Assembly (NCBI RefSeq): GCF_900313035.1
Contig: NZ_OMPS01000036.1
Coordinates: 1 to 64,000 of the forward strand
DNA length: 64,000 nt
Direction of reading: 5' to 3'
DNA from: Ruegeria sp. EL01
GTDB lineage: Bacteria > Pseudomonadota > Alphaproteobacteria > Rhodobacterales > Rhodobacteraceae
Numbering within the stretch: position 1 is the first letter of the stretch; each line of letters opens with the position of its first letter. Made by a program: the position numbers and the translations under genes. Of this stretch, positions 41,536 through 50,245 are shown piece after piece. A model generated the notes under the pieces. It saw only the letters and a program-made list of their open reading frames with translations, was not told the origin of the DNA and made no database searches.

Positions 41536-42737
41536 TGCCTGAAGCCTTTATTTGCGCTTATACACGAACACCCATTGGCCGTTTTGGCGGGGCGTTGGCT
41601 CACATGCGGACAGATGATTTGGCGGCAGCACCCATCGTCGGCTTGCTAAACTCATTGCCGGATTTCGACCCGACCGCGATCGACGAAGTTGTCCTTGGCT
41701 GTGCAAATCAAGCGGGTGAAGATAACCGCAACGTTGCCCGAATGGCTGCTTTGCTGGCCGGCCTTCCTGAGACAGTTCCAGGGATAACCGTTAACCGTTT
41801 ATGTGCCTCGGGGCTGGATGCTGTTTCGGCTGCGGCGCGTGCAATCAAAAGTGGAGATATTGATGTCGCGATTGCTGGCGGCGTCGAATCGATGTCGCGG
41901 GCACCGTTCGTTATGGGCAAGGCCGGTCGCGCCTTTGATCGCGGTTCGAAAATTTATGACACGACCATTGGTTGGCGGTTTGTGAATCCAAAATTTCACG
42001 CCGCTTGGGGTACAGAGTCGATGCCAGAAACCGCGGAAAATGTTGCCGCAGAGTATGGTGTTTCGCGCGTCGATCAGGATGCATTTGCCGCGCAATCACA
42101 AACCCGTGCAGACTTGGCCGCCGCATGTGGGCGTCTGGCACGTGAAGTCACACCAGTAACGGCACCAGATGGGCGGCGCGGAACCCATTTGGTTGAGGTA
42201 GACGAACATCCTCGGCCAGATGTAACTATGGTTTCTCTTGGCAAGCTAAAGGGCGTTGTGCGCGCCGACGGGTCGGTCACAGCGGGCAATAGCTCTGGGG
42301 TTAATGACGGCGCCGCAGCGCTATTGCTGGCTAGTAGCTCCGCCGTAAAGACCCATCGTTTGACTCCAATTGCGCGTGTTGACAGTGCATTGGCAATGGG
42401 CGTGGCACCGCGCGTCATGGGCTATGGCCCAGTCCCTGCCATTCAAACAATCCTGGCACGACGGGGGTTGGAGCTGGACAAATTTGCACGGATCGAAATT
42501 AACGAAGCGTTTGCAGCGCAGGCATTGGCTTGTTTGCAGGGCCTTGAGCTTTCTGCAAAGGATCCACGGATCAATCCCCACGGCGGCGCTATTGCCCTTG
42601 GCCACCCGTTGGGCATGTCCGGGGCGCGCCTAGTTGGAAGCATCGCGATGGATCTTCAGAACGCTTCAGATTATGGGTTGGCATCAATGTGTGTTGGGGT
42701 TGGGCAAGGGAGCACCATGATTCTGCAGGGAGTTTGA
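41535..42737 (+). CDS. acetyl-CoA C-acyltransferase (PcaF-like thiolase)
   Basis: A 400-residue thiolase from GTG 41535, with AGGAG upstream. The acylation Cys lies in TVNRLCASGLDAVSAAARAI, the catalytic His in NPHGGAIALGHPLGMSGARL, and the second Cys in SMCVGVGQGST. The length and GRFGGALAHMRTDDLAAAP start resemble 3-oxoadipyl-CoA thiolase (PcaF). It would perform the thiolytic step of pimelyl-CoA beta-oxidation or an equivalent dicarboxyl chain, and closes the pathway operon. Confidence 0.92.
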   Translation: MPEAFICAYTRTPIGRFGGALAHMRTDDLAAAPIVGLLNSLPDFDPTAIDEVVLGCANQAGEDNRNVARMAALLAGLPETVPGITVNRLCASGLDAVSAAARAIKSGDIDVAIAGGVESMSRAPFVMGKAGRAFDRGSKIYDTTIGWRFVNPKFHAAWGTESMPETAENVAAEYGVSRVDQDAFAAQSQTRADLAAACGRLAREVTPVTAPDGRRGTHLVEVDEHPRPDVTMVSLGKLKGVVRADGSVTAGNSSGVNDGAAALLLASSSAVKTHRLTPIARVDSALAMGVAPRVMGYGPVPAIQTILARRGLELDKFARIEINEAFAAQALACLQGLELSAKDPRINPHGGAIALGHPLGMSGARLVGSIAMDLQNASDYGLASMCVGVGQGSTMILQGV

Positions 42738-42771
42738 TTGTTGGCTGGCCGCAAATTGTTACTTTTCTTCT

Positions 42772-42930
42772 TCATGCTGGGGTCGCGAGATCGAGAATCT
42801 GGGCTATACGGTACGATTGATTGCACCCACCTATGTGAAGCCGTTTATCAAAAGACAAAAGAACAATGCACCTGACGCTGAGGACATCGTAGAGGCAGCC
42901 TTACGCCCAACTATGCGTTTCGTCATTCAA
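42772..42930 (+). pseudogene. IS110 family transposase fragment
   Basis: One frame reads CWGREIENLGYTVRLIAPTYVKPFIKRQKNNAPDAEDIVEAALRPTMRFV, the second conserved part of the IS110 DEDD domain (LIAPxYVKPFVKRQKNDxxDAExIxEAAxRPTMRFV). Start and end of the transposase are missing. It lies just after the thiolase and marks the end of the operon. Confidence 0.85.
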
Positions 42931-42985
42931 GCAGTTTGCTGCACTCGCAGCTTAATTGCATCCAGTGGCTCCTTCTGCTTGGCCT

Positions 42986-43942
42986 TTAAGAACTTTGCGA
43001 CTGAACCTTGTTGGCGCGATATTCCCTGGGCGAAAGGCCAAATTCCTTGCGAAACAGCGTGGAGAAATGCTGAAAGTTCTGGAAGCCATTGCGGAGCGCA
43101 ATTTCGCTGATCGTCAGTGAGGAAAACCGCACGTCCTGCAAGTTTGCAGCAACTTGTGATAATCGCTGCGCTCGAATGAAACCGGAAATTGACTGGTCTT
43201 CCTTGCTGAATATTTCGCCCAACCTCCGAACCGACAGCCCGATCTCCCCTGCTACAATAGTCCGGTTTAAGTTAATATTGTCTAAATTTTCACGGATGAA
43301 GCTTTTTGCACGGATCAGAGTCATCTGTTCTGGAGAAGACAACTCGACTTTCTGCGTGGTCAGGCTGGCCAAGCCAGCGGCAACCATATCAATCATTGTG
43401 TCCTGCAACGTCGCATTCAACGTCAAGTTATTTGGCGTGAATTGCTCTGTGAAGGCGAGTAAATTTTGCCCAATCAGCCGGCCTATTTGAGCTTGACCAT
43501 CAATACGTTTACCACAGAGCGCCCTCGCATTGGGCAGGCGCGCTAGCAATTTTCCAACGGGAACCCGCACAACAAGCTGCGAGAACTGATCCGTAAGGTC
43601 CAACTGGTAAGTAGCGGATGTCAGGTAAAGCGCCATGTCGCCTGGCGCTAAGAGCGCAACATTACCGAGCTGTCCGATCCGCGCATGTTTTGCGGTTTGA
43701 AGGCTGAACAGAAATGCTTCATCGGAGCTGGACTGAATGTCCCGTTTTCGCCGCATAACTGAATGGGTCGCTCCAGTTATGCGCGAAATCTCGATCGAAG
43801 AATGCCGTTCAATTTCGATCGATCCATTGAAGTCCCCTCGATTTTGAGCGTCGCAACCCAATCGCACGTAGGTCTCACAAATAGCGTCATGCCAGTAGGC
43901 AAAGCGATCTGCTGAAGTCAAGCCTGATGTGTTGTATCGCAA
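42986..43942 (-). CDS. AraC family transcriptional regulator
   Basis: A 318-residue protein. The N-terminal part (DRFAYWHDAICETYVRLGC) is the AraC-binding-like domain seen in FeaR-type regulators, and the C-terminal 100 residues hold two helix-turn-helices with GEIGLSVRRLGEIFSKEDQSISGFIRAQRL and EIALRNGFQNFQHFSTLFRKEFGLSPREYRAN. It is divergent from the nitrilase gene (134 bp between starts), the likely target. Confidence 0.92.
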   Translation of the reverse strand: MRYNTSGLTSADRFAYWHDAICETYVRLGCDAQNRGDFNGSIEIERHSSIEISRITGATHSVMRRKRDIQSSSDEAFLFSLQTAKHARIGQLGNVALLAPGDMALYLTSATYQLDLTDQFSQLVVRVPVGKLLARLPNARALCGKRIDGQAQIGRLIGQNLLAFTEQFTPNNLTLNATLQDTMIDMVAAGLASLTTQKVELSSPEQMTLIRAKSFIRENLDNINLNRTIVAGEIGLSVRRLGEIFSKEDQSISGFIRAQRLSQVAANLQDVRFSSLTISEIALRNGFQNFQHFSTLFRKEFGLSPREYRANKVQSQSS

Positions 43943-44076
43943 TGGAACCCCTCCAATTTAGGTTCACTTTCGGTCAGTTCCGTGCAGCCAACTCAAAAAC
44001 ACAAGTTTTTCTGCCCAATTTGCAAAGCAGGTCATCCGAGGCTGGATCATAACTATCCATCATTCGGGAGGCAAAC

Positions 44077-45093
44077 ATGTCACAACAATTTTCAGTCGCC
44101 GCGGTTCAGGCCGCCCCTTGTTTTCTGGACCTAAAGGCCGGAATCGACAAGGCTATTCATTTTATCGAACAGGCCGCTGCCAGTGGGGCCAAATTAGTGG
44201 TGTTTCCAGAAACCTGGTTGCCAGGGTACCCTAATCACATCTGGCTTGGCCCTGTTGCCTGGCAGATGCAGTTTGTTGGCCGCTACTTTGAGAATTCACT
44301 TGTTGCCGGATCGGAGGAAGACAAAGCGCTGGCGGAGGCTGCCCGAGACAACCATATCCAGGTGTCGATGGGACTAAGTGAGCGTGCTGGAGGGTCATTG
44401 TACATCGCGCAATGGCACTATGATCAGGATGGCGAGATCATCAAGCGGCGACGAAAATTGAAACCGACACATGTTGAACGCACGGTTTTTGGCAATGGTG
44501 ATGGTTCAGATTTGCACGTTGCCGATACGTCTTTAGGCAGTATCGGCCAACTGTGTTGTTGGGAACATATTCAGCCGCTGACCAAATACGCAATGTATTC
44601 TCAGAACGAACAAATTCACTGTGCAGCTTGGCCCAACCTCGCGCTCTACGAAAGCACGGCCTATGCCTTAGGGCATCAAGTGAACAATGCCGCCAGTCAA
44701 GTCTACGCCGTCGAAGGTGGATGCTTTGTTGTTGCTCCTTGTGCGTTGGTCAGCAAAGAACAGCAAGATATCCTGTGTCAAGAAAACCCCGAGCGTATGG
44801 CTCTTTGCCCAACCGGCGGTGGATACAGCAAGATATACGCGCCGGATGGGCAATCGATTGGTTCAAATATTGACCATGACGCAGAAGGATTGGTTCTGGC
44901 GGATATTGATCTTGGAATGATCGCCTATGCCAAAGCCGCGGCAGACCCGGCAGGACATTACGCGCGCCCTGACGTCACGCGTTTGTTGTTTAATAACAAC
45001 CCGCAACGACCGGTTATGAAGTTTGATCAGACTGCCGGCTTGCAAATTGACCCTATCGAAGAGCCACCCGAACCAATCTTGGTCGCTGAGTAA
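44077..45093 (+). CDS. nitrilase (aliphatic/aromatic nitrilase branch)
   Basis: A 338-residue carbon-nitrogen hydrolase. The catalytic triad is in VVFPETWLPGYP (Glu), RRRKLKPTHVERTVFG (Lys127) and IGQLCCWEHIQPL (Cys161). The GDGSDL and CWEHIQPLTKYAMYSQ segments are those of true nitrilases and cyanide-degrading relatives rather than amidases. It would convert an organic nitrile to acid and ammonia. RBS GGGAGG precedes the start. It is followed by an HD-domain gene, which suggests a cyano-compound pathway. Confidence 0.93.
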   Translation: MSQQFSVAAVQAAPCFLDLKAGIDKAIHFIEQAAASGAKLVVFPETWLPGYPNHIWLGPVAWQMQFVGRYFENSLVAGSEEDKALAEAARDNHIQVSMGLSERAGGSLYIAQWHYDQDGEIIKRRRKLKPTHVERTVFGNGDGSDLHVADTSLGSIGQLCCWEHIQPLTKYAMYSQNEQIHCAAWPNLALYESTAYALGHQVNNAASQVYAVEGGCFVVAPCALVSKEQQDILCQENPERMALCPTGGGYSKIYAPDGQSIGSNIDHDAEGLVLADIDLGMIAYAKAAADPAGHYARPDVTRLLFNNNPQRPVMKFDQTAGLQIDPIEEPPEPILVAE

Positions 45094-45156
45094 AATAAAA
45101 TTATCAGGTGAGGGTTTTTGAAATTCGCACCCGCAGGCCTTGGATGATTTTTTGGA

Positions 45157-45930
45157 TTGGAGAGAAAGTTGGTAAAAGTTGGAACTGCTCAATGGGCGCA
45201 TAAGAATCAAGGTATTTTGACCCGGGCAGAGTACTTAAGTCTTCACTTTCAACTGCTGAGACTACAATTAAAGGAGTTTCAGGCATGGCTCGCGAAGAAG
45301 GGGGTCGTTGGTAAACCGCCTCTATTGACAAATATTGAGAGTGTCACTTTTCCTGACAGCGCGATTGCCAAACAAGCCGATGAATTGGTGCGCGATGTGT
45401 CTTCGGAAGCGCTGCACTTGCATTGCGTCCGCACCTATGTTTGGGGCGTTATGCTTGGTAAACACGCGGGGCTCAAATTCGATCCCGAATTGTTTTATGT
45501 AGCGAGCCTGCTGCACGACTTAGGGCTGGTTGAGCCACATATTAAAAAGACAGATTGCGCGTGTTTTGCTGTAACCGGGGCGCACCAAGCCAAATCCTTT
45601 GTATTGGCCCATGGATGGGCCCCGGAAAAGGCGGATCGGGTTTTCGAGACCATTAGTTTGCATCTGAATTTGGACGTTCGGTCCTCAGAGTTTTTTGCCG
45701 AAGCACAGATGCTGGCGCACGGGGCTCACTTGGACGTGGTCGGAGCACACTATAACCGTTTGTCGCCATTTACAGTCGACAGTGTTCTAAGCAGGTATCC
45801 CCGAACGGGGTTTGTCGAAGAAATTTCAAGTCACATAGACACACCGCACAACCGAATGTCACGAGCTGAGATGTTGGGATCATTAGGTTTTTCAAAACGG
45901 GCACACGCAAATCCATTGAACCGACATTAA
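45157..45930 (+). CDS. HD domain hydrolase (cyanamide hydratase-like)
   Basis: From TTG 45157 (a further TTG at 45169 is possible; no in-frame ATG is well placed) the product has up to 257 residues. The HD metal site is HCVRTYVWG...YVASLLHDLGLVEPH, plus ISLHLNLDVRSSE, typical of cyanamide hydratase/DDI2-like and other HD hydrolases. Metal-dependent hydration or hydrolysis of a cyano compound is plausible given the nitrilase upstream, 63 bp away; nucleotide hydrolysis is the alternative. Confidence 0.78.
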   Translation: MERKLVKVGTAQWAHKNQGILTRAEYLSLHFQLLRLQLKEFQAWLAKKGVVGKPPLLTNIESVTFPDSAIAKQADELVRDVSSEALHLHCVRTYVWGVMLGKHAGLKFDPELFYVASLLHDLGLVEPHIKKTDCACFAVTGAHQAKSFVLAHGWAPEKADRVFETISLHLNLDVRSSEFFAEAQMLAHGAHLDVVGAHYNRLSPFTVDSVLSRYPRTGFVEEISSHIDTPHNRMSRAEMLGSLGFSKRAHANPLNRH

Positions 45931-46000
45931 CCTGGTTGCAACGCCCATTCAGTGGACCGGGCTCTGCTTCTGCACTTCAAATGACCTGCTCCCCTAAAAA

Positions 46001-46180
46001 GTCCGGTGTTTTGAGTGGTCTGTTCTCCAACAAGGAGGCAGGCGATGAAGAAAAGCCGTTTTAGCGAAGAACAGAGATGGTCGCGGGATTTCGGACCAGT
46101 TGTTAAGGTGGGTCGACTGATGAGCGAGGCGACCCAATATGAAGAAACGAAAGAACCATTCGCTCGAGATTAGGGCCCGC
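46001..46180 (+). pseudogene. two 5' scraps of IS3 family elements
   Basis: A stretch with AACAAGGAGG and ATG at 46045 encodes MKKSRFSEEQ, the start of IS407-type IS3 OrfA, which then loses the frame. A second, MKKRKNHSLEIRAR from 46139, resembles the start of other IS3 OrfA proteins. Both are cut within 20 residues. They are leftovers of insertions before the metallo-beta-lactamase gene. Confidence 0.6.
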
Positions 46181-46279
46181 GATCACGTCTCTTCTTTCAA
46201 ATGCAACTCCAATTGGAGCCATCTAGGTTTGGACGGGCAAACATCAGAATTTCTAGCGCTTTATCTTAACTTCTGCTCA

Positions 46280-46990
46280 TCAAAGGCTGCGAAGCTTCTG
46301 AACATGCTTTTTAACGATAGGGGCGAAGAGCGGACCACCGTGCCCGAGAAAGAAATGATGGCAGTTGCTTTTCAGCAAACCTTCCAATGATCTTGCAACT
46401 TCGTGTGTATCTTCTTCAAAAGGAGGTTGCTTCGGTCTATTGCGAAAAGCTATGCCTCCAAGCAAAATACCCGAGGCCAGCAAATCGCCGGCAATCACGC
46501 GACCATCCTTCAGGATAACCGAAATCGATCCGGGCGTGTGACCCGGCGTATATGTTACGCGTGCCGGGATCCCATAGGTTTCAAGATCGACTTCTTGACT
46601 ACCCATGATGATGTCCGGTGTAAAATATGTAAAAGGCTGCTGAATTGCGCGGGTCGTTCTGAACACACGACCAAATATCCCACTTGGCCGCAACAGCGGT
46701 GCCCTCCCCTGACAATAAGGAACTTCTGCTTTGTGCGCGAGAACTGGTGCGGATGAGAGGGCTTGAATGTCAACCGCAGACCCGGCGTGATCGATATGTG
46801 CATGTGTCAGGACAACCAACCGAAGATTGGACCAGTCCAATTCGTATTTCCACAGCGCATTTTCAACCTTCTCGCACGAATTAGGCAGACCCGTATCAAC
46901 CAACACCGCACTGTCGCCCGTAACGATAAGATAGGCGTTCAGCATGCCAAATGGCAAAACAGGAATGATTTCGATGGATGTTGTTGTCAT
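46280..46990 (-). CDS. MBL-fold metallohydrolase
   Basis: A 236-residue protein from ATG 46990. The metal motif is VVLTHAHIDHAGSAVDIQ, with later ligands in TYTPGHTPGSISVIL, RVIAGDLLASG and HHFFLGHGG. The glyoxalase II-type HxHxDH pattern with GHTPG is complete. Substrate unknown (lactonase, thioesterase or persulfide dioxygenase styles). It is divergent from an HxlR regulator with about 100 bp between. Confidence 0.9.
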   Translation of the reverse strand: MTTTSIEIIPVLPFGMLNAYLIVTGDSAVLVDTGLPNSCEKVENALWKYELDWSNLRLVVLTHAHIDHAGSAVDIQALSSAPVLAHKAEVPYCQGRAPLLRPSGIFGRVFRTTRAIQQPFTYFTPDIIMGSQEVDLETYGIPARVTYTPGHTPGSISVILKDGRVIAGDLLASGILLGGIAFRNRPKQPPFEEDTHEVARSLEGLLKSNCHHFFLGHGGPLFAPIVKKHVQKLRSL

Positions 46991-47052
46991 TTTCAAAGAT
47001 CCAGTAGGGGAACAAGCTTGTGAATGACGACTGTTTAACTAGGCTGCAATTA

Positions 47053-47069
47053 GGTACTTTTTTGTAACC
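47053..47069. promoter_or_regulatory. 17-bp dyad upstream of HxlR gene
   Basis: GGTACTTTTTTGTAACC is a 17-bp imperfect palindrome with GGT-AC outer arms and an AT-rich centre. It has the same length as the sites near the other HxlR gene. It lies 21 bp before the HxlR start and 63 bp from the metallohydrolase start. Confidence 0.45.
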
Positions 47070-47089
47070 AGAGGTTCCCGAATAAGCAC

Positions 47090-47467
47090 ATGACACCACC
47101 TGACAGGCCTTGGGCCACACCTGAGACGGATGAATGCCCCGTGGCGGATACGTTGCGCCTCCTCAAGGGCAAGCATGGCCCAAAAGTGCTTCACTGCCTG
47201 ATGAGCGGAGAGATGCACTTTCTGGAGTTGCACCGTACGCTTATGACCGTCAGCCGAAAGGTGTTAGCCGCCCAATTGTTGGACTTCGAACAAAGCGGTT
47301 TGATTGTGCGTATCGAGAAACCGGAGACCAGGCGGCGGGTTGGCTATTCGCTAACGGTGAAAGGTCAGGCTTTATGTTCCATTCTCTCACAACTTTACGC
47401 GTGGAGCTCGGACTTCACCCAAGTTGCAAACCCGAAGCTGACTGCCAAACACGATGGCGCAACATAG
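47090..47467 (+). CDS. HxlR family transcriptional regulator
   Basis: A 125-residue protein with the HxlR core: DECPVADTLRLLKGKHGPKVLHCLMSGEMHFLELHRTLMTVSRKVLAAQLLDFEQSGLIVRIEKPETRRRVGYSLTVKGQAL. A Cys at position 16 is in the place of the reactive Cys. It is divergent from the metallohydrolase gene, its likely target. Confidence 0.88.
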   Translation: MTPPDRPWATPETDECPVADTLRLLKGKHGPKVLHCLMSGEMHFLELHRTLMTVSRKVLAAQLLDFEQSGLIVRIEKPETRRRVGYSLTVKGQALCSILSQLYAWSSDFTQVANPKLTAKHDGAT

Positions 47468-47938
47468 GCGGCAGATAAAACGCCATGATGTTCCACAGGC
47501 CATAGAAAACCGATTCCGTGAATGGCTTCGCTTTGAGCCGGTTGTACGGATCGCTTACGAAACCGATCTTCATGACTGTTGCAGCATCTGGTTCTCCGGC
47601 TTGGGGCTCTCTCGTTGAAACCGCCGCGGCGTGAACGACGACTTACTGCATAACGCATTGGGCTTCTTGCTCATCCAGTGTTAAACCTGACGGCGCGAGA
47701 ATTTGCGCGTGGCTTTTGTCCGCATCACTGTCAAATATCACGTCGAACAACCCAAGGTGCTGCGCCAGTACCAGTGCAATTTCTGTGTCACCGCCGGCCT
47801 CTCCAACCGGGGCGCTCGCTGGGGGCGAAGCTGGATGCGGCGCATCCCTTCAAGACTGGCATCGAAGCCGGTTCTGAGCTCCGAACGCTCCCAGGACGTT
47901 GCGCGGGCAGAACGATATTGGAATTTTTGCTGTTTCAT
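47468..47938. other. degenerate stretch, no assignable gene
   Basis: On the minus strand short coding-looking pieces occur, for example one with DVIFDSDADKSHAQILAPSG around 47650-47760 and another starting MKIGFVSDPYNRL near 47573, but no continuous frame joins them and no family is certain. This looks like a decayed region adjacent to the molybdopterin-enzyme fragment. Confidence 0.4.
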
Positions 47939-48288
47939 TCAGAAAAAAGTCGGTGCGCGCGTGGATTCAAGTTGTTCCAAGGCAGCCTTGGCGCGCGCTG
48001 TGCCCGGTTGTGCCGCCAGCAGGTTGCCGTCGAATGACATCTGCATGCGCACCGGGTCGGGGCCTGACCCAGAACAGCGGTATAGACATCCCGCGCCGTG
48101 ACCCAGTCTAGTTTGCCCGGGCCTAGCGGTCTTTCGGCAAGTCCCAGTGCCCTGGCACGCTGAGCGTCGCTAAGCAGATCATCCGCAATGTCGTTGAAAG
48201 GCGCGGCCCCGCCCGGCACGTTGCCATTAATGGGCGCCCAATTGGTGTAGAGCGCCCGCCCAATCCTCGACGTGAACCGTCCGGACAA
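47939..48288 (-). pseudogene. molybdopterin-dependent oxidoreductase fragment, frameshifted
   Basis: The minus strand encodes ALYTNWAPINGNVPGGAAPF, RPLGPGKLDWVTARDVYTAVLGQAPT, then in a second frame RMQMSFDGNLLAAQPGTARAKAALEQLE. The pattern DWVTxRDxY...R-x(n)-GxNLLxxQPxxxRAxxALExL is that of the middle of DMSO-reductase-family molybdopterin enzymes. A one-base shift near 48060 splits it, and both ends are missing. The match rests on pattern only. Confidence 0.55.
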
Positions 48289-48303
48289 TCTTACTGTTCC
48301 CTC

Positions 48304-49017
48304 TCAGCTATTCGAGCGTGCTCTTAACAGCGCCTTGCGCCAGATCAACTTGAACAGAGCAATTGGGGTCATTGGGTTGCGCGACAAGCGCTTTATATCT
48401 TCTTTCGCGGCCTTTGAGACCGCCTCACTTGCTTTTGACATATGCCCAGCATCCAGTGTGGGTTGCGGGTCATATTCGATCAACAGCTGGATTTTTTCGG
48501 CGGTCGGACGCCCTTCGATTTTCTCGATTAAAGCGAGTGCAAGGTCCAGCCCGGCTGAGACACCCGCTGCCGTCCAGATCTTGCCATCTTGGACAATCCG
48601 GTCACTTGGACATGGCGTTGCGCCAAGTTGTTTAATGCCGTTCATCGCGGACCAATGAGTCGTGGCGGATTTTCCTTTCAAAAGCCCAGCGGCCCCTAGG
48701 ATGACTGCCCCAGAACACACAGAGGTCGTGAACCTACTGCCAGCATGGACTTGCCGGAGCCAATCTGTCAGCGTCTTATCGGCAGCAGCAATCAGCGTGT
48801 TGGCCTCTGATCCGGGCACAAGGACAATATCCGCATCGGGTGTTTCTGCGAAGGTATGTGTTGCCCCGATAAGCAGAAGACCACGATCATTAGGGACCGG
48901 TCCTACCTGATGTGCGACAAAACGAATATCCACATTTGGCAGGTACTTCAGCAGTTCATACGGACCAAGGGCGTCCAATGCGGTAAGACCGGTGTAAAGC
49001 ACGATTGCGATACGCAT
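48304..49017 (-). CDS. DJ-1/PfpI family protein, isonitrile hydratase-like
   Basis: A 237-residue protein with the DJ-1/PfpI fold. The nucleophile elbow FTTSVCSGAVILGAAGLLKGKSATTHW has the reactive Cys, and the GVSAGLDLALALIEKIEGRP stretch is that of isonitrile hydratase (InhA)-like proteins, which hydrate isonitriles to N-formamides. The C-terminal 40 residues are basic and longer than in plain DJ-1. Near a nitrilase it fits a cyano/isocyano-compound theme. Confidence 0.87.
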   Translation of the reverse strand: MRIAIVLYTGLTALDALGPYELLKYLPNVDIRFVAHQVGPVPNDRGLLLIGATHTFAETPDADIVLVPGSEANTLIAAADKTLTDWLRQVHAGSRFTTSVCSGAVILGAAGLLKGKSATTHWSAMNGIKQLGATPCPSDRIVQDGKIWTAAGVSAGLDLALALIEKIEGRPTAEKIQLLIEYDPQPTLDAGHMSKASEAVSKAAKEDIKRLSRNPMTPIALFKLIWRKALLRARSNS

Positions 49018-49539
49018 TCATTTATCCTTTGACGGAGGAGCCAATACCGGGGCAAAGGCGATGATAAATTCCAGGAGTACGGCGAGCAGGGCGCTTGCCG
49101 AGTGTGAACCGACACCCATCCCATTTGAAGTTGCGAGCATACGCACCTCCTCATCGTCCGTCGCATTGGTTTTCGATTATCCCAGAAGATCAAGGGCTCG
49201 AATTCGGAACACCTTCCTTGCTTCTACATCAAAAACGTCTTGCGCGGAGTTTGGCACAAGCACTTGCCAGGCAGGACCATTGGGGTTTGCCATGCCAGTT
49301 ATTTTCCGGGGTGTCGTTCGGGAGGCTGTTTCATAAGCTGTGTTTTTTTGGTGAGGTTTGTGCAACTACAGCCGATCGAGAAGGACATTGGGAAAACCGA
49401 CTTCCAGCGCAACCCTTAGTGCTGTGACGCGCTCGAAAGAACTGTTCAAGCATGTTATGTGGGGTTCGGCCACTGATTTCTGTGAACAGGAATGCTGGGC
49501 CAGAGTGTTTGTCCGAATCTGCCCAGCATCTGCAAGACC
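49018..49539. other. 522-bp stretch without recognisable gene
   Basis: Only short frames occur. One minus-strand piece (49177-49290) reads MANPNGPAWQVLVPNSAQDV and stops after about 38 residues; it looks coding but I cannot place it in a family. No repeats or IS ends were seen. Confidence 0.4.
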
Positions 49540-49938
49540 CTAGGCACTTGCCTCAACCGCCCTCTGTTTTCCATTTCGCAGGCCAAAGATAGCGAGTGCC
49601 ACGATTGGGAAAAACAGCCAGCCCTGGGGCATGGTCACATAGGACAAGCCAACGCTTGGCGGTAGGAGAACACCCCAGATCCCGATACATGCCATCATGA
49701 TTGTTAGGAAAACGACCAGCTCGGTCGAGTGTCTGACAATTGCCGACCACAGATAGCCCGCAGCGACGGCCCACAGCACAATGGTCACGATGTGCCAGCA
49801 GAAGAAGTTTAGGTACTTCGCGCGCGCCTCCAGCGCCGAGGCCAAAAGCGGATCCGCGACCTCAGGCGTGCCAACAAACGTATGCAACGCCGCAAGGGCC
49901 GCTGCACCAATGCCAGTGACAAGTTGGATTTTTTTCAT
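49540..49938 (-). CDS. small four-helix membrane protein
   Basis: A 132-residue hydrophobic protein with helices at about 4-24, 44-68, 73-95 and 105-123, and the second helix containing FFCWHIVTIVLWAVAAGYLW. No motif pins the family. It ends a three-gene operon behind an ABM monooxygenase and a Tat-exported protein (2 bp after the latter), so it may assemble with them at the membrane. Confidence 0.75.
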   Translation of the reverse strand: MKKIQLVTGIGAAALAALHTFVGTPEVADPLLASALEARAKYLNFFCWHIVTIVLWAVAAGYLWSAIVRHSTELVVFLTIMMACIGIWGVLLPPSVGLSYVTMPQGWLFFPIVALAIFGLRNGKQRAVEASA

Positions 49939-49939
49939 C

Positions 49940-50245
49940 TCAGATTTCCTTGCGGCTGTAGGTCTCAGTGCCCCGTACCATCGGTTTGCGCCACTCCTCG
50001 ATCAATACAACGCTGTCTTCGTTCCCTAGAACTTTTTGTGACAAGAAACCTTGTTGCGCGCGCCGCGCGGTGATGGTTTTTATGCGTTGATCAGTTAGGT
50101 GACCCCCAAACCGGGTCACGGTCACGACGATCTTGGTTTCTGGTTTCGCCAACGCCTGAATCGGCGTGACCAAAACCACAGCGCTTGCTGCGATCATGGT
50201 CAGTGCATCCCGGCGAGTGGGCAAAGAATTTTCCTGCGTCTTCAT
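49940..50245 (-). CDS. Tat-exported ABM-like small protein
   Basis: A 101-residue protein. The N-terminus has TRRDALTMIAASAVVLVTPIQALA, a twin-arginine signal with a hydrophobic core and AxA cleavage site. The mature part resembles antibiotic-biosynthesis-monooxygenase (dimeric alpha/beta barrel) sequences: QGFLSQKVLGNEDSVVLIEEWRKPM. Its start overlaps the previous stop by 4 bp (ATGA). Confidence 0.75.
   Translation of the reverse strand: MKTQENSLPTRRDALTMIAASAVVLVTPIQALAKPETKIVVTVTRFGGHLTDQRIKTITARRAQQGFLSQKVLGNEDSVVLIEEWRKPMVRGTETYSRKEI

Noticed and set aside
48948-49193. 81-residue minus-strand frame at the start of the DJ-1 gene
   Set aside because: Out-of-frame overlap with the isonitrile-hydratase-like gene and no family features.
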